Shown: one piece after another, positions 37,423 through 45,975 of the stretch
Layout of the letters: each line of letters begins with the position of its first letter
Position numbering within the stretch: the first letter of the stretch is position 1
Assembly: GCF_015686695.1 (NCBI RefSeq)
Contig: NZ_JADPMR010000004.1
Location: 1,364,001 to 1,428,000, forward strand
Direction of reading: 5' to 3'
DNA from: Vibrio nitrifigilis
GTDB taxonomy: Bacteria > Pseudomonadota > Gammaproteobacteria > Enterobacterales > Vibrionaceae
DNA: 64,000 bases
The notes under the pieces: model-generated
Told to the model about the DNA's origin: nothing
Database searches by the model: none
What the model saw: the letters and a program-made list of their open reading frames with translations, nothing else
Made by a program: the position numbers and the translations under genes

Positions 37423-37445
37423 TCCCGCCTCAGAAAGAGGCGGGA
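37423..37445 (-). terminator. Intra-operon hairpin between flotillin and ATPase genes
   Basis: TCCCGCCTC (37423-37431) pairs perfectly with GAGGCGGGA (37437-37445), loop AGAAA. The minus-strand 3' flank is TTTAAAGGG rather than a T-run, so partial termination or mRNA protection is likelier than full termination. It sits just before the ATPase ribosome site. Confidence 0.6.
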
Positions 37446-37465
37446 CAAATTAGAAGAAATGAACG

Positions 37466-39589
37466 TTAGGCGTTATCGTTATGCCCAGAAGTTCCCAGTG
37501 TCGCTTTTAGCTTATTAAGTACTTCTGTTGCGCCACCTTGCGAATTCAATAAACCCGCTAACGCAACATTACTTAAATCGCTGCTTTTCAGTTCGCTGTT
37601 CTCTAAAATATCTTTGAGATCTTGCGGTAAACTGCGACTACCATTCATATATTCCGCAACTAGCGGTTTCATCACTTCAGATTCAGTAAATTTGGTATCC
37701 ATCGCTGCGGCATCAAGAATCGTACGGCGTAATTGTTCCATACCTTCACCACCAAACAGCTTGATATCGGCTTGTGACAGTGCTTGTGACAATGCTTTTG
37801 CGTTCTCACCTACAACCGCTTTCTGTGCGTCAATACGTGCTAGTTCAAGCTCTTTCGCTTGTTGTAGCTGCATCACCCACTTGTCATGTTCACGAGTGTG
37901 ATCATCGTATTTCTGAGTAGCTTCAAAGCGTGCTGTTTGCGCTTCAGCTTCTGCAATACCTTTCGCGCGCAGAGCTTCAGCTTCAGCTTGGCCTGTCGTT
38001 TGCAAGGTGTACGCTTGTGCTTCCCCGGTTTCACGAATCGCTTGTGCTCGTTCGCGTTCAACCGTAATTTCAGCCAAACCAGTAGCACTAATGAATTCTT
38101 TCTCAGCTTGGGCCATACGTTCTTTCGCAGCTGCTTCACGCTCTTTCGCCACATATTCAGCTTGAGCACGTTTCTCAGCAGCGATTTGTTCTGCTTCAGC
38201 TCGTTTCGCGACAACGACTTGCTCGGCTTCTGCTTCACGAGTGCGAACGGCCAAATCGTTTTCGGCAGTGCGAGTTTTCACTTGCATGTCCGCTTCATTT
38301 TCGATCAACAGACGTTCTGCTTTTTCACGAGCAGCATCTTTTTCGGCGCGCGCCGCAACCAACAGTTCTAACTGTTTTGCTTCGGCTTGAGCTTCTGCTT
38401 CAACCATTTTCACACGTTTATCACGGTTGACTTGCTCGTTAACGCGAAGGTTTTCGGTCTCTTCTTCTTCTTTGGCGATCTTACGTTCAATTTCCACACG
38501 TTGAGAGCGCATTTCAGCCACAGACTTACGAGCTTCTTCGACTGTGGTTTCTTTATGCATCTCTTTTTCCGCCACTTCTGCGGCAGTACGTACCTTTTCC
38601 GTTTCAACAGAACGTGTAAGCTCTTCTTGTTGAATCGCTACTTGACGCTGGTTTGCAATACGCGTCATTTCGACTTCCATCTCAACGCTTTCACGTCTTT
38701 TAGAGATTTCTTCCTCTGTTTCCAATTCAGCAAGTCGAGTTAATCGATTGTATTCTTCACGCTTTTCAGACGCTAACGCTTCCTCTTGCGCTTTGATGAT
38801 TTCAATCTCACGCTGAGTTCTCGCGATGCTTTCTTTCTCTTGTTTATCTAACTGCAGACGGTTAGCTTCTGCTTCAACGTTTTTCTTCTTGATGGTGGTT
38901 TGTTCATCTTGGCGAATCGCGTTGGTTTCGGTATTTTTTTGCGCAGTGATCATCGAGATCTTGCGGATACCTTCCACATCGAGAATGTTATCTGGGCTAT
39001 GAGCATCAAGAGACGTTTGGTCGATCTTATCAATCACCACGTCATAAATTTTAAACCCATCCATTTCACTGCCAATCACTGTAACAACCGCATCTCTAAA
39101 CGCACGGCGATTAGTCAGCAGCTCTTCAAACTCAAACTGTTTAACGGCTGTTTTTAAGGCTTCAGAGAATTTAGGCTGAAAGTGCTCTTTCAAACGTTCA
39201 ATATTTGAAGCTTCTTTGGCAGTGAACAATTTAGCAACACGAACAATATCTTCTTCTTCGTGGTTTACACCAATATAAAAATCCACTTTTAAATCGGCTC
39301 GAATATTATCGCGACAGTGCAGACCTTCATATTCTTCACCGTCTTTGTCCTTTTTACCGCTACGAACAACGGAGATCTTCTTACGAGTAATATCCATATA
39401 TTCGTATTGGTTGATAACTGGCCAGACAAACGTACCAGTTAAAGACGCTCGGGTTCGCTCTAATCCATTGACGATCAAAGCATCCCCTTCACCGCGTACC
39501 TTTTTATACCGTGATGTTAGGAAAAATAGGATCAACAGGAAAACGACTATTCCTGAGATTACAAATATCATACTGGGGGAAAGTACCAT
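37466..39589 (-). CDS. Flotillin (YqiK-like SPFH protein)
   Basis: Inner-membrane scaffold of ordered lipid domains. One N-terminal membrane segment (about 7-27), an SPFH/band 7 domain (about 30-240), then a very long Glu/Ala/Arg-rich coiled coil (about 240-600: EAEQVVVAKRAEAEQ type repeats) and a short C-terminal assembly region. The 707 residues exceed E. coli YqiK, the excess being coiled coil. GAGGAATTAGC precedes the ATG, 16 bp after the YqiJ-like gene, the same pairing as yqiJ-yqiK in E. coli. Confidence 0.9.
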   Translation of the reverse strand: MVLSPSMIFVISGIVVFLLILFFLTSRYKKVRGEGDALIVNGLERTRASLTGTFVWPVINQYEYMDITRKKISVVRSGKKDKDGEEYEGLHCRDNIRADLKVDFYIGVNHEEEDIVRVAKLFTAKEASNIERLKEHFQPKFSEALKTAVKQFEFEELLTNRRAFRDAVVTVIGSEMDGFKIYDVVIDKIDQTSLDAHSPDNILDVEGIRKISMITAQKNTETNAIRQDEQTTIKKKNVEAEANRLQLDKQEKESIARTQREIEIIKAQEEALASEKREEYNRLTRLAELETEEEISKRRESVEMEVEMTRIANQRQVAIQQEELTRSVETEKVRTAAEVAEKEMHKETTVEEARKSVAEMRSQRVEIERKIAKEEEETENLRVNEQVNRDKRVKMVEAEAQAEAKQLELLVAARAEKDAAREKAERLLIENEADMQVKTRTAENDLAVRTREAEAEQVVVAKRAEAEQIAAEKRAQAEYVAKEREAAAKERMAQAEKEFISATGLAEITVERERAQAIRETGEAQAYTLQTTGQAEAEALRAKGIAEAEAQTARFEATQKYDDHTREHDKWVMQLQQAKELELARIDAQKAVVGENAKALSQALSQADIKLFGGEGMEQLRRTILDAAAMDTKFTESEVMKPLVAEYMNGSRSLPQDLKDILENSELKSSDLSNVALAGLLNSQGGATEVLNKLKATLGTSGHNDNA

Positions 39590-39605
39590 GCTAATTCCTC
39601 AATTA

Positions 39606-40220
39606 TCAGCTGCTTACTGCCACGATATAACGGTTCGAGGCTTTGTCTTTAGAAACGATGATGACCTCATCGCCGTAATAAACTGGAGTGTTCTGGTCGA
39701 TAATGGCATCGAGCAAAAATTCATTGCCTCGATGTTTAACCATAATCTCTCCAATATCTTGATTAATAGTGCTGCTATGCACGCGTGCTTTTAAGCCGAT
39801 GTAATTCACCTCGGCAAAATTGTGTTTGCTAAATAGCGGAGTCAGGGGCTTTAGAACCCAAGCAGAAATAAATAGGGCGAGATATGCAGTAACAGGAATA
39901 CTGATAATATCTACCACAAACCATACGGTTAAATCGGAGAATCGCGCACTCCACTCTTGGTAATAAAAAGAGAGAATGGTGGCGAAAAAAAAGCTAACAA
40001 ATAAGGCAACAGCCAAAGGAACTTTTGATAAAACCGGAGGAAGAAGAATTCCTGAACCAGGAATATCATCTAAATCAAACAGGTCTAAATCTGCCGTAAA
40101 GGTTTCAAACACATTGCACACCATATCAACCAACATGATGACAAAAAGAACCGTTAACGGAATGAAGAATATACTGGTAGGAAAACCCAGTAATAGAGAT
40201 ACAAAGTCTTGTATTTCCAT
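39606..40220 (-). CDS. YqiJ/NfeD-like membrane protein with OB domain
   Basis: A 204-residue protein with three or four hydrophobic segments (about 12-35, 68-88, 98-125) followed by a soluble C-terminal beta domain (about 140-204: ARVHSSTINQDIGEIMVKHRG, VIIVSKDKASNRYIVAV) fitting an OB fold. NfeD-like partners are regularly encoded next to flotillins and are thought to help anchor or regulate them. First gene of the operon. Ribosome site weak. Confidence 0.82.
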   Translation of the reverse strand: MEIQDFVSLLLGFPTSIFFIPLTVLFVIMLVDMVCNVFETFTADLDLFDLDDIPGSGILLPPVLSKVPLAVALFVSFFFATILSFYYQEWSARFSDLTVWFVVDIISIPVTAYLALFISAWVLKPLTPLFSKHNFAEVNYIGLKARVHSSTINQDIGEIMVKHRGNEFLLDAIIDQNTPVYYGDEVIIVSKDKASNRYIVAVSS

Positions 40221-40491
40221 AAGTTACCAATTGACGTTTATTAATAATTACGCTTGATTACACAAGCGCTTAAAATTTATTATTAGGTATACGAATACGA
40301 GACACGTCTATGCGTTTCTTTATGAATTCAAACCTATTCTTCTCAATTAACAAAAAGTTGAAATAGTCGTTGCTACAAAAGGCTGCTTTCATGCAGCTTA
40401 TATTCTTTTGAACATCGAAAGCTATTCCATGAATAGATACACGTTATAAGCCAAATAATTTAATATCGATTCAGTAACTTAATGCCAGAAT

Positions 40492-40587
40492 AATGAGAAG
40501 TAACCTAGCAATGGCAGTAGGTTACAACAGAGTGTATGTGCCACGTAGTTTCCAATATACTATTTTGGGACAACTTCTCATTTTTTT
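40492..40587 (+). ncRNA. Candidate structured small RNA with terminal T-run
   Basis: AATGAGAAGT (40492-40501) pairs with ACTTCTCATT (40573-40582), directly followed by TTTTT. Inside lies the perfect hairpin GTAACCTA-N10-TAGGTTAC (40500-40525), which competes with the outer stem for two bases. No ORF of note. No convincing promoter was identified. The remainder of 40221-40761 is AT-rich and otherwise featureless apart from a weak hairpin near 40383-40398. Confidence 0.35.
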
Positions 40588-40761
40588 ATGAAATGGTTTA
40601 ATAATAAATTTATAAATAAATCGGTCTTTATAAATATAAAACTCTGTATTCTAAGGACCTGAAGAGACAAGATTCAAAGATTCATCTACGAGTTCAGATC
40701 AAACCCAATAACAGTAGAATGCTTATACCCTTTCAACATTATTGGGCATAACCAATACCGT

Positions 40762-41295
40762 TTAATCCGACGCGAGATAGCGTAGAAGGGAGGCTCGATT
40801 AGGATTAGATTTAAGCCATTGTTTCGTTTTTACAGCTTGGGTTGCATCGTCTTCACCAACCATTTGCGTCAGCCGTTCAATACGCCCCAATTCAGCTTTT
40901 TCAGTTCTAACGCGAGTTTGCCATTGTTGGGTGAAAATCTTTGGCAATTGGTCACCTAACGCTAATGACTTTAGCAGTTGCCATTCTCCGCCATCTAACC
41001 AAGCCTCATCACAGCTGCCACACAGATCTATACGATGAGTAGACTCTCCAGTGACAGAATATTTAGTCATTATTTTGCCACATTTGGGGCAACGTAAAGC
41101 CGTTTTAGTATCTGATTCAGCTTCTAAGCTTGCAGTAGATTCAATTTCATCTTCTAAAGCAAAACGTTCAACCCAATCACGATAGTGCAATAGAGATAAC
41201 AAGCTCCCTGCGCATTGAGGGCAACCGAGCACGGGTAAACCATCCTCCAACTTGGTTGGATCTAATGTTGTATCTTTACATTTTGGACAGTACAT
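40762..41295 (-). CDS. Two-zinc-ribbon protein (zf-TFIIB type)
   Basis: A 177-residue cytoplasmic protein with two CPxC zinc ribbons: CPKC...CPQC at about 3-31 and CPKC...CGSCDEAWLDGGEW at about 70-105. The second is the WLDxGE form of the zf-TFIIB family. The C-terminus is helical and charged. The ATG at 41295, preceded by AAGGAACTTTT, is chosen over 41310. Function unknown. Confidence 0.8.
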   Translation of the reverse strand: MYCPKCKDTTLDPTKLEDGLPVLGCPQCAGSLLSLLHYRDWVERFALEDEIESTASLEAESDTKTALRCPKCGKIMTKYSVTGESTHRIDLCGSCDEAWLDGGEWQLLKSLALGDQLPKIFTQQWQTRVRTEKAELGRIERLTQMVGEDDATQAVKTKQWLKSNPNRASLLRYLASD

Positions 41296-41318
41296 AAAAG
41301 TTCCTTTCATCTAGCCAA

Positions 41319-41389
41319 TATACCCAAGTAACCTAAAGATGCGGTTTCAGCGAGAATATATTCTCCCTTCGTAAGCTCATTTGGGTATA
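41319..41389. repeat. Complete TATACCCAA...TTGGGTATA dispersed repeat (short form)
   Basis: 71 bp, left end TATACCCAAGTAACCTAAAG, internal CAGCGAGAATATATTCTC, right end TTGGGTATA. Confidence 0.75.
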
Positions 41390-41405
41390 ACCAATTGTTG
41401 TATTT

Positions 41406-41588
41406 TTAAAAATCTAAAATTAAGTGCGATAGCTTAGGTTTAGATAAGTCGTATTTCTGCGTAATGTGTTTATCACCTTTCCAACGTTCAAAAAAGTTTT
41501 CACTCACTAGAACCAAATGAAGTGTTAAATGGTTTCCAAAATCAAATTTGTGCTTAACTTGTCCCCACTTGCTACTGATAAGTTTCAT
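41406..41588 (-). CDS. Possible 60-residue protein
   Basis: An open frame with balanced composition (MKLISSKWGQVKHKFDFGNH...) ending 17 bp before the repeat element and divergent from the rhodanese-like gene. There is no ribosome binding site and no recognised family, so it may be a gene remnant or chance. Kept at low confidence because it fills an otherwise empty interval. Confidence 0.25.
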   Translation of the reverse strand: MKLISSKWGQVKHKFDFGNHLTLHLVLVSENFFERWKGDKHITQKYDLSKPKLSHLILDF

Positions 41589-41668
41589 AGCGAATGCAGT
41601 CTGCTAAAGTTAGGAGTACACTGCCCTTACTTACATCGCCTCCATTAACTAATAGGTATGGATACATT

Positions 41669-42067
41669 ATGCTCGATATAAAAACCTTAACCAATGACCT
41701 TTCTGTTTGTGCTCAAATCGATAAAATGGATTTAAAAACGATTGCAGATAAAGGCTTTAAAACCATCATTTGCAATCGTCCAGATGGTGAAGCTGAAGAG
41801 CAACCGCTCAATGGTGAATTAGAAATGCTGGCTAACCGCTTGGGTCTTGATTTTATTCAGCAACCGGTCATTGCTGGTGCTCTAATCGATGAAGATTATC
41901 AAACCTTCGCTAAACTCATTAACGAAGCTCAGAAACCTATTCTGGCATTTTGTCGCACCGGTACCCGTTGCTCGACATTATGGGTAAATGGCACCCAAGA
42001 TTTTGGCAGTGTCGATGCTCGCCTCGCCAAAGCAACTGAACTTGGTTTTAAAATTAAAACACTCTAA
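41669..42067 (+). CDS. Rhodanese/phosphatase-like protein (TIGR01244 type)
   Basis: A 132-residue cytoplasmic protein. It has the fold signature of the Blh/TIGR01244 sulfur-transferase group: TIICNRPDGEAEEQP near residue 30, and an active-site loop FCRTGTRCSTLW near residue 95, where CRTGTR is a six-residue rhodanese-type loop after the catalytic Cys. Members act on persulfide or sulfide metabolism in some bacteria. The reaction here is not known. The ATG at 41669 is chosen over an upstream in-frame ATG at 41594 because family members begin with this D-x-L-S-V-C/S-x-Q segment. Confidence 0.8.
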   Translation: MLDIKTLTNDLSVCAQIDKMDLKTIADKGFKTIICNRPDGEAEEQPLNGELEMLANRLGLDFIQQPVIAGALIDEDYQTFAKLINEAQKPILAFCRTGTRCSTLWVNGTQDFGSVDARLAKATELGFKIKTL

Positions 42068-42096
42068 ATATGTAATATCCCCAAGCAACCTACTTA

Positions 42097-42122
42097 AAAG
42101 CCATGCAGGTGCATGGCTTTAT
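42097..42122. terminator. Hairpin between convergent genes
   Basis: AAAGCCATGCA pairs with TGCATGGCTTT (11 bp), then AT. It ends the rhodanese-like transcript and can act on the opposite strand too. Confidence 0.75.
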
Positions 42123-42157
42123 TCAAATGACAGCAATCCTTTAAACAATTAATCCAA

Positions 42158-42481
42158 TCACATCATGCAAAGTAGGAGCAAAATAAAGCAACCAAATAAA
42201 ATAGCTCCTGAGAAATAAGGCAATGTATTTTGGTAATTAAATACATGCGGCTTTATTCCTTGAATTTGCTCTTGGGAAAGCTCACTTTCCATATAACTTT
42301 TACGACAATGAGTGCATTCCATACCAATTTTCTTTGAAGTGACAAGTGATGGAATCCAGTACAAATGAAAATATCTTAAAAGTCCAAACGTAACATATTC
42401 GTTGTGTCCACAATGTTCACACATATGACTTTCTATCACAGGCCCTGACACGGTTTTACCGCGGGTACCAAAAATAATCAT
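42158..42481 (-). CDS. Zinc-ribbon membrane protein
   Basis: A 107-residue protein: N-terminal zinc ribbon with CEHCG (about 21-25) and CTHCRK (about 56-61) as the metal-binding knuckles, then a single C-terminal membrane segment (LFGCFILLLLCMM). Resembles the small zinc-ribbon family proteins of unknown function. Single gene. Confidence 0.7.
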   Translation of the reverse strand: MIIFGTRGKTVSGPVIESHMCEHCGHNEYVTFGLLRYFHLYWIPSLVTSKKIGMECTHCRKSYMESELSQEQIQGIKPHVFNYQNTLPYFSGAILFGCFILLLLCMM

Positions 42482-42685
42482 TATTGTTATACTCCAAAAT
42501 TACTCTAGCCAACCGCTATGCGGTGATATTAGACGCAAAAATCTAATCTCATTTTATCGATAAGATCGAATAAGCCCCTTCTTCATTAATATTCTGTATC
42601 AGTCATTTAAACCAATAAGAAATAAGAAGGTCGACAACGAATTTAAATATCGTTATTAGACAATCGCAGATGATAGCAATGAAGT

Positions 42686-42765
42686 GATCCCCTAAACCCT
42701 CAAAATGCGGGGTTAAGAACGAATACATTCGCGCTGCAACAGCACCTTGAGATTAATTGGGTATA
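42686..42765. repeat. Inverted copy of the dispersed repeat
   Basis: Right end ATTGGGTATA, preceded by GCAACAGCACCTTGAGATTA, which is the complement of the usual left half. The left boundary is degenerate (GATCCCCTAAACCCTCAAAA). The rest of 42482-42881 holds no supported gene. Confidence 0.6.
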
Positions 42766-42881
42766 TCATGTTGATTTATTTGTTAAAGTCAGCATTGTTA
42801 TCGGACGAGATTCTAGCAAAACATAAGAGAGACTCTTTGCGTTTAGGAGTGCTCTTTGAATAAAGATCACAGTGGAATTTG

Positions 42882-43652
42882 TTATTCTCCCAGAAAGCCG
42901 CCAAAGTAAGGTAAAAAAGTGGTGTAACATCCGTTATCACGTCGAATCTGACACTTTTGGATTGGCACACCATACAGTTCTGTAAGATTCTGCTCTGTTA
43001 GAATGTCACGCTTATTTCCTGTCAAACAGCGTTTATCTTTCATAATTAATAAAATATTATCGGCGATGAGCTGTGCCTGAGCAGGTTCATGAGTTGAAAA
43101 TAACACACTAATATTACGCTCTTTGGCTAGTGAATAGAGCAACTCTATCACTGTCGATTGAAAAGCAAGGTCGAGAGCAGTTGTAGGCTCATCAAGAATA
43201 AGCACGTCGCATTTAGTCGCCAAAGCTCGGGCAATCAAAACCAGTTGCTGCTGACCGCCCGATAAACGGTCAAACTCATGCTCGGCAAGATATCCTATCG
43301 ATAACATATCCAGAGCTTGATGCGCCATTTGAAAATCGAGGTGGCTCGGCGAAGAAAAAAGACCGATATTGTTTGCCCTCCCCATCAGCACCATATCAAT
43401 AACCGAATAAGAAAATGCGCTATCAAACCGTTGGGGAACAAAGTTAATCTCCCCAGCATGTGCAACTTGCCCTTGTAACGGTTGATGGTGACCGAGCAAG
43501 GTCTTCATTAACGTGGTTTTACCCTGGCCGTTTCCGCCCAATATTGCTGTAATTTCCCCCCTGCGTAATTCCAAACTAACGGGGTCAAATAACGGACAAT
43601 TAGGTTGATAACCACACACCAAATCTTCTGTTTTTAGCGTGATGTCATTCAT
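42882..43652 (-). CDS. FecE/BtuD-type ABC importer ATPase
   Basis: A 256-residue ATP-binding subunit of a metal-chelate importer. Walker A GGNGQGKTT (about 39-47), signature LSGGQQQLVLIARAL, Walker B VLILDEPTTALD and a switch His in FSTHEPAQ. It overlaps the permease stop by 4 bp. It is the last of a three-gene binding protein-permease-ATPase operon. Confidence 0.9.
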   Translation of the reverse strand: MNDITLKTEDLVCGYQPNCPLFDPVSLELRRGEITAILGGNGQGKTTLMKTLLGHHQPLQGQVAHAGEINFVPQRFDSAFSYSVIDMVLMGRANNIGLFSSPSHLDFQMAHQALDMLSIGYLAEHEFDRLSGGQQQLVLIARALATKCDVLILDEPTTALDLAFQSTVIELLYSLAKERNISVLFSTHEPAQAQLIADNILLIMKDKRCLTGNKRDILTEQNLTELYGVPIQKCQIRRDNGCYTTFLPYFGGFLGE

Positions 43653-44662
43653 CGTAAAACCTCACGGCGATTGAAATAGATAAGGAACATGATCAACACA
43701 GTACCAATCAATGCGGTTAAGATACCTAACGGAACTTCCCCATCAGTGAGAGTACGAGCAAGATCATCCACAACCACCATCAGTGCGGCGCCAATCGCCA
43801 TTGAAGCGGGTAACAATCGTCGATGATCTGGGCCGACAAGCATTCGGCCAATATGAGGGACAACTAAACCAACCCAACCGATATTACCACTCACAGCCAC
43901 TTGGCTAGCGATGATAAGCGCACATAAGATCAACACAATCCAACGAGTACGATTCGAGCGGGGATCTAGCGTATTGGCATCTTCTTCCCCCATCGATAAC
44001 ACATTAATACGCCATCGCATGCCTAACAGCATCATGCTAGCAATACTTAGTGGAACAAACATGGTCACTAAACTTTGCCAATTCGCGGTGGCAACGCTGC
44101 CCAATAACCAGAATACAATATTCGGTAGTACTTCCTCTGTATCAGCCAGAAACTGCACTAAGCTAACTAACGCACTAAACAAACCGCTTAAGATCACGCC
44201 CGCCAGAATCAGCACAAGGCGATTTTGTTGACCAAATAATTTAGCGATCAAAAACACCAAAGCTAAAGCGAGCAAGCCAAAACTGAATGTCGAACATAAC
44301 AATCCCATTTGCCCAAGGCCTAGCAGAATCGCTAACGTTCCACCAAATGCAGCCCCAGATGAAACCCCAATAATATGCGGGCTAACTAATGGATTACGAA
44401 ACACCCCTTGTAGTGTTGCGCCGCAGAGCGACAATCCAGCGCCAGCCCCAAGCGCCATTAATACCCTCGGCAAGCGTACATTCCAGATAATCTGATGTTC
44501 TATGGCGCTAGGCGCATGGGAAAAATGAAATAGAGGTTGAGTTAATGCCTCAACAATTGAAGAAACACTCATTGAGTAAGTACCTACTCCCAATGAGAAA
44601 AGGGCTATAACAAAAGCGCCCACAATAAGGGCACTTTGTGATAGTAGCGTTGATCGCACCAT
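43649..44662 (-). CDS. FecCD-family ABC permease
   Basis: Inner-membrane permease of 337 residues, about 10 membrane segments. Family motifs: RLPRVLMALGAGAGLSLCGATLQGVFRNPL near residue 60-90 and GNIGWVGLVVPHIGRMLVGPDHR near 255-280. The start overlaps the binding-protein stop by one base (TAATG). A single permease gene implies a homodimer, as in BtuC. Confidence 0.92.
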   Translation of the reverse strand: MVRSTLLSQSALIVGAFVIALFSLGVGTYSMSVSSIVEALTQPLFHFSHAPSAIEHQIIWNVRLPRVLMALGAGAGLSLCGATLQGVFRNPLVSPHIIGVSSGAAFGGTLAILLGLGQMGLLCSTFSFGLLALALVFLIAKLFGQQNRLVLILAGVILSGLFSALVSLVQFLADTEEVLPNIVFWLLGSVATANWQSLVTMFVPLSIASMMLLGMRWRINVLSMGEEDANTLDPRSNRTRWIVLILCALIIASQVAVSGNIGWVGLVVPHIGRMLVGPDHRRLLPASMAIGAALMVVVDDLARTLTDGEVPLGILTALIGTVLIMFLIYFNRREVLR

Positions 44663-45729
44663 TATTGAGTAACCGCTCGTGGCTCTTTATCAAAACGAGT
44701 GTGATAAAAATGCAGGTAATAAGCGTTCGCCATTTTAGACATATCGATATCTTTAAACTTGGTCGGATAGAGTTTTTTCGCCATCCACATCTCACCAAGA
44801 GCCATCGCTTCAGGTGTTGGATAGCCCCAAGCTTTGGCGTATTCAGGCATAAGATATACGTGATGTTCTTTTACTGCATCGATGGCTTGCCAACGCGGAT
44901 CATGATTGATTTCGTCGACAACATGAGGATAACGACTTTGAACAAAAATCACCTCAGGATTCCATTTCATCACATTTTCAATCGATACCTGCTGATAACC
45001 TTTGATGGTTTTGGCTGCCACATTTTCTGCTCTAGCATGTTGCATCATTAAGCCGGTATATTTGCCCGAACCATATGTAGTCAGATTGGGGTTCGCCATA
45101 TACACACGAATACGTTTGTCATCAGGAATCGCTTTTAAGTGCTCGGATACTTTTGCTCGGTCAGCAAAGGCTGTTTTGATCAGCTCTTCTGCCTGCTGGT
45201 CTTTATTAACAATGTTCCCAATTAAACGAATACCTTGCTTTAACCCCTCGTTATACACTTGCTCTTCATTCGTCATTGATGCATTCATTTTGTTTGCCTG
45301 ATTTTTAGCATCTTTACGTAATGAAATGGCCACTACCGGGATACCGGCATCCGTGATCTGTTGAATCATCGCAGGCGGAGCGTAGTTAGTCACAAACACA
45401 ACTTGGGGGTGGATTTTCAACAAGCTTTCAATATTCACTTGCGTTAAATCACCTGGCATTGGTAATAAAGGTAATTGTGGATCAAGGCGCACCACATCTG
45501 CCCCTAAATGTTTCTTCCAGCTCGAAAGAACACCCACAATTTTATCTTTAGCATCTAACTGCATGAGTAAATCTAAAGTTTGATGTTGCAATACCACAAC
45601 ACGGTTTACTTGGTCAGGAACAGTCACAGTACGACCAATTTGATCAACGATAGTACGGCTAGCAAACACCGAAGAGCTAGCAGCGCACAACAATGCTGCG
45701 CAGAAAAGAGAAACAAAACGTTTATTCAT
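44662..45729 (-). CDS. Periplasmic binding protein of a FecB-type importer
   Basis: A 355-residue protein with a signal peptide (MNKRFVSLFCAALLCAASSSVFA) and the class III binding fold: RTIVDQIGRTVTVP, VVVLQHQTLDLLMQL, then the long interdomain helix. Ligand could be a siderophore, haem, a corrinoid or a molybdate-like oxyanion (MolABC importers share this architecture). No Fur box was found upstream, which weakens the iron reading. No lipobox. Confidence 0.85.
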   Translation of the reverse strand: MNKRFVSLFCAALLCAASSSVFASRTIVDQIGRTVTVPDQVNRVVVLQHQTLDLLMQLDAKDKIVGVLSSWKKHLGADVVRLDPQLPLLPMPGDLTQVNIESLLKIHPQVVFVTNYAPPAMIQQITDAGIPVVAISLRKDAKNQANKMNASMTNEEQVYNEGLKQGIRLIGNIVNKDQQAEELIKTAFADRAKVSEHLKAIPDDKRIRVYMANPNLTTYGSGKYTGLMMQHARAENVAAKTIKGYQQVSIENVMKWNPEVIFVQSRYPHVVDEINHDPRWQAIDAVKEHHVYLMPEYAKAWGYPTPEAMALGEMWMAKKLYPTKFKDIDMSKMANAYYLHFYHTRFDKEPRAVTQ

Positions 45730-45975
45730 AGCATTAGGTTCTAATTAAGATGGGTTGAATATATCAAAATACGCTGATAGTACTCATACTCAAGGTGTTA
45801 TATCAAAAAAAGTTTAGATGAATCAAAAATAATTTAATTACTATTTAAGGTTTGTCGAAAACACCTGCAGTGACGTTAAAAACCAGTTGATATCTTTGAA
45901 TACCTGACAAGTTTAAAGAACAAAAACTGCTTTGATATTCTCTAGTTCTTATAAATAACGAGTACAACCAGCACA

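Noticed and set aside
37614..39157. Several open frames on the plus strand opposite the flotillin gene
   Set aside because: They mirror the Glu/Ala/Lys-rich coiled-coil codons of flotillin, giving Phe/Cys/Ser-rich nonsense proteins.
40492..40587. Retron msr/msd reading of the structured RNA
   Set aside because: No reverse-transcriptase gene nearby; the outer inverted repeat alone is insufficient.
42776..42973. 65-residue minus-strand open frame overlapping the end of the FecE-type ATPase gene
   Set aside because: Out-of-frame overlap with a strong family match; no ribosome site; composition like a shadow frame.
45730..45975. Fur box before the FecB-type binding protein
   Set aside because: No sequence with convincing agreement to the Fur consensus was found in the spacer.
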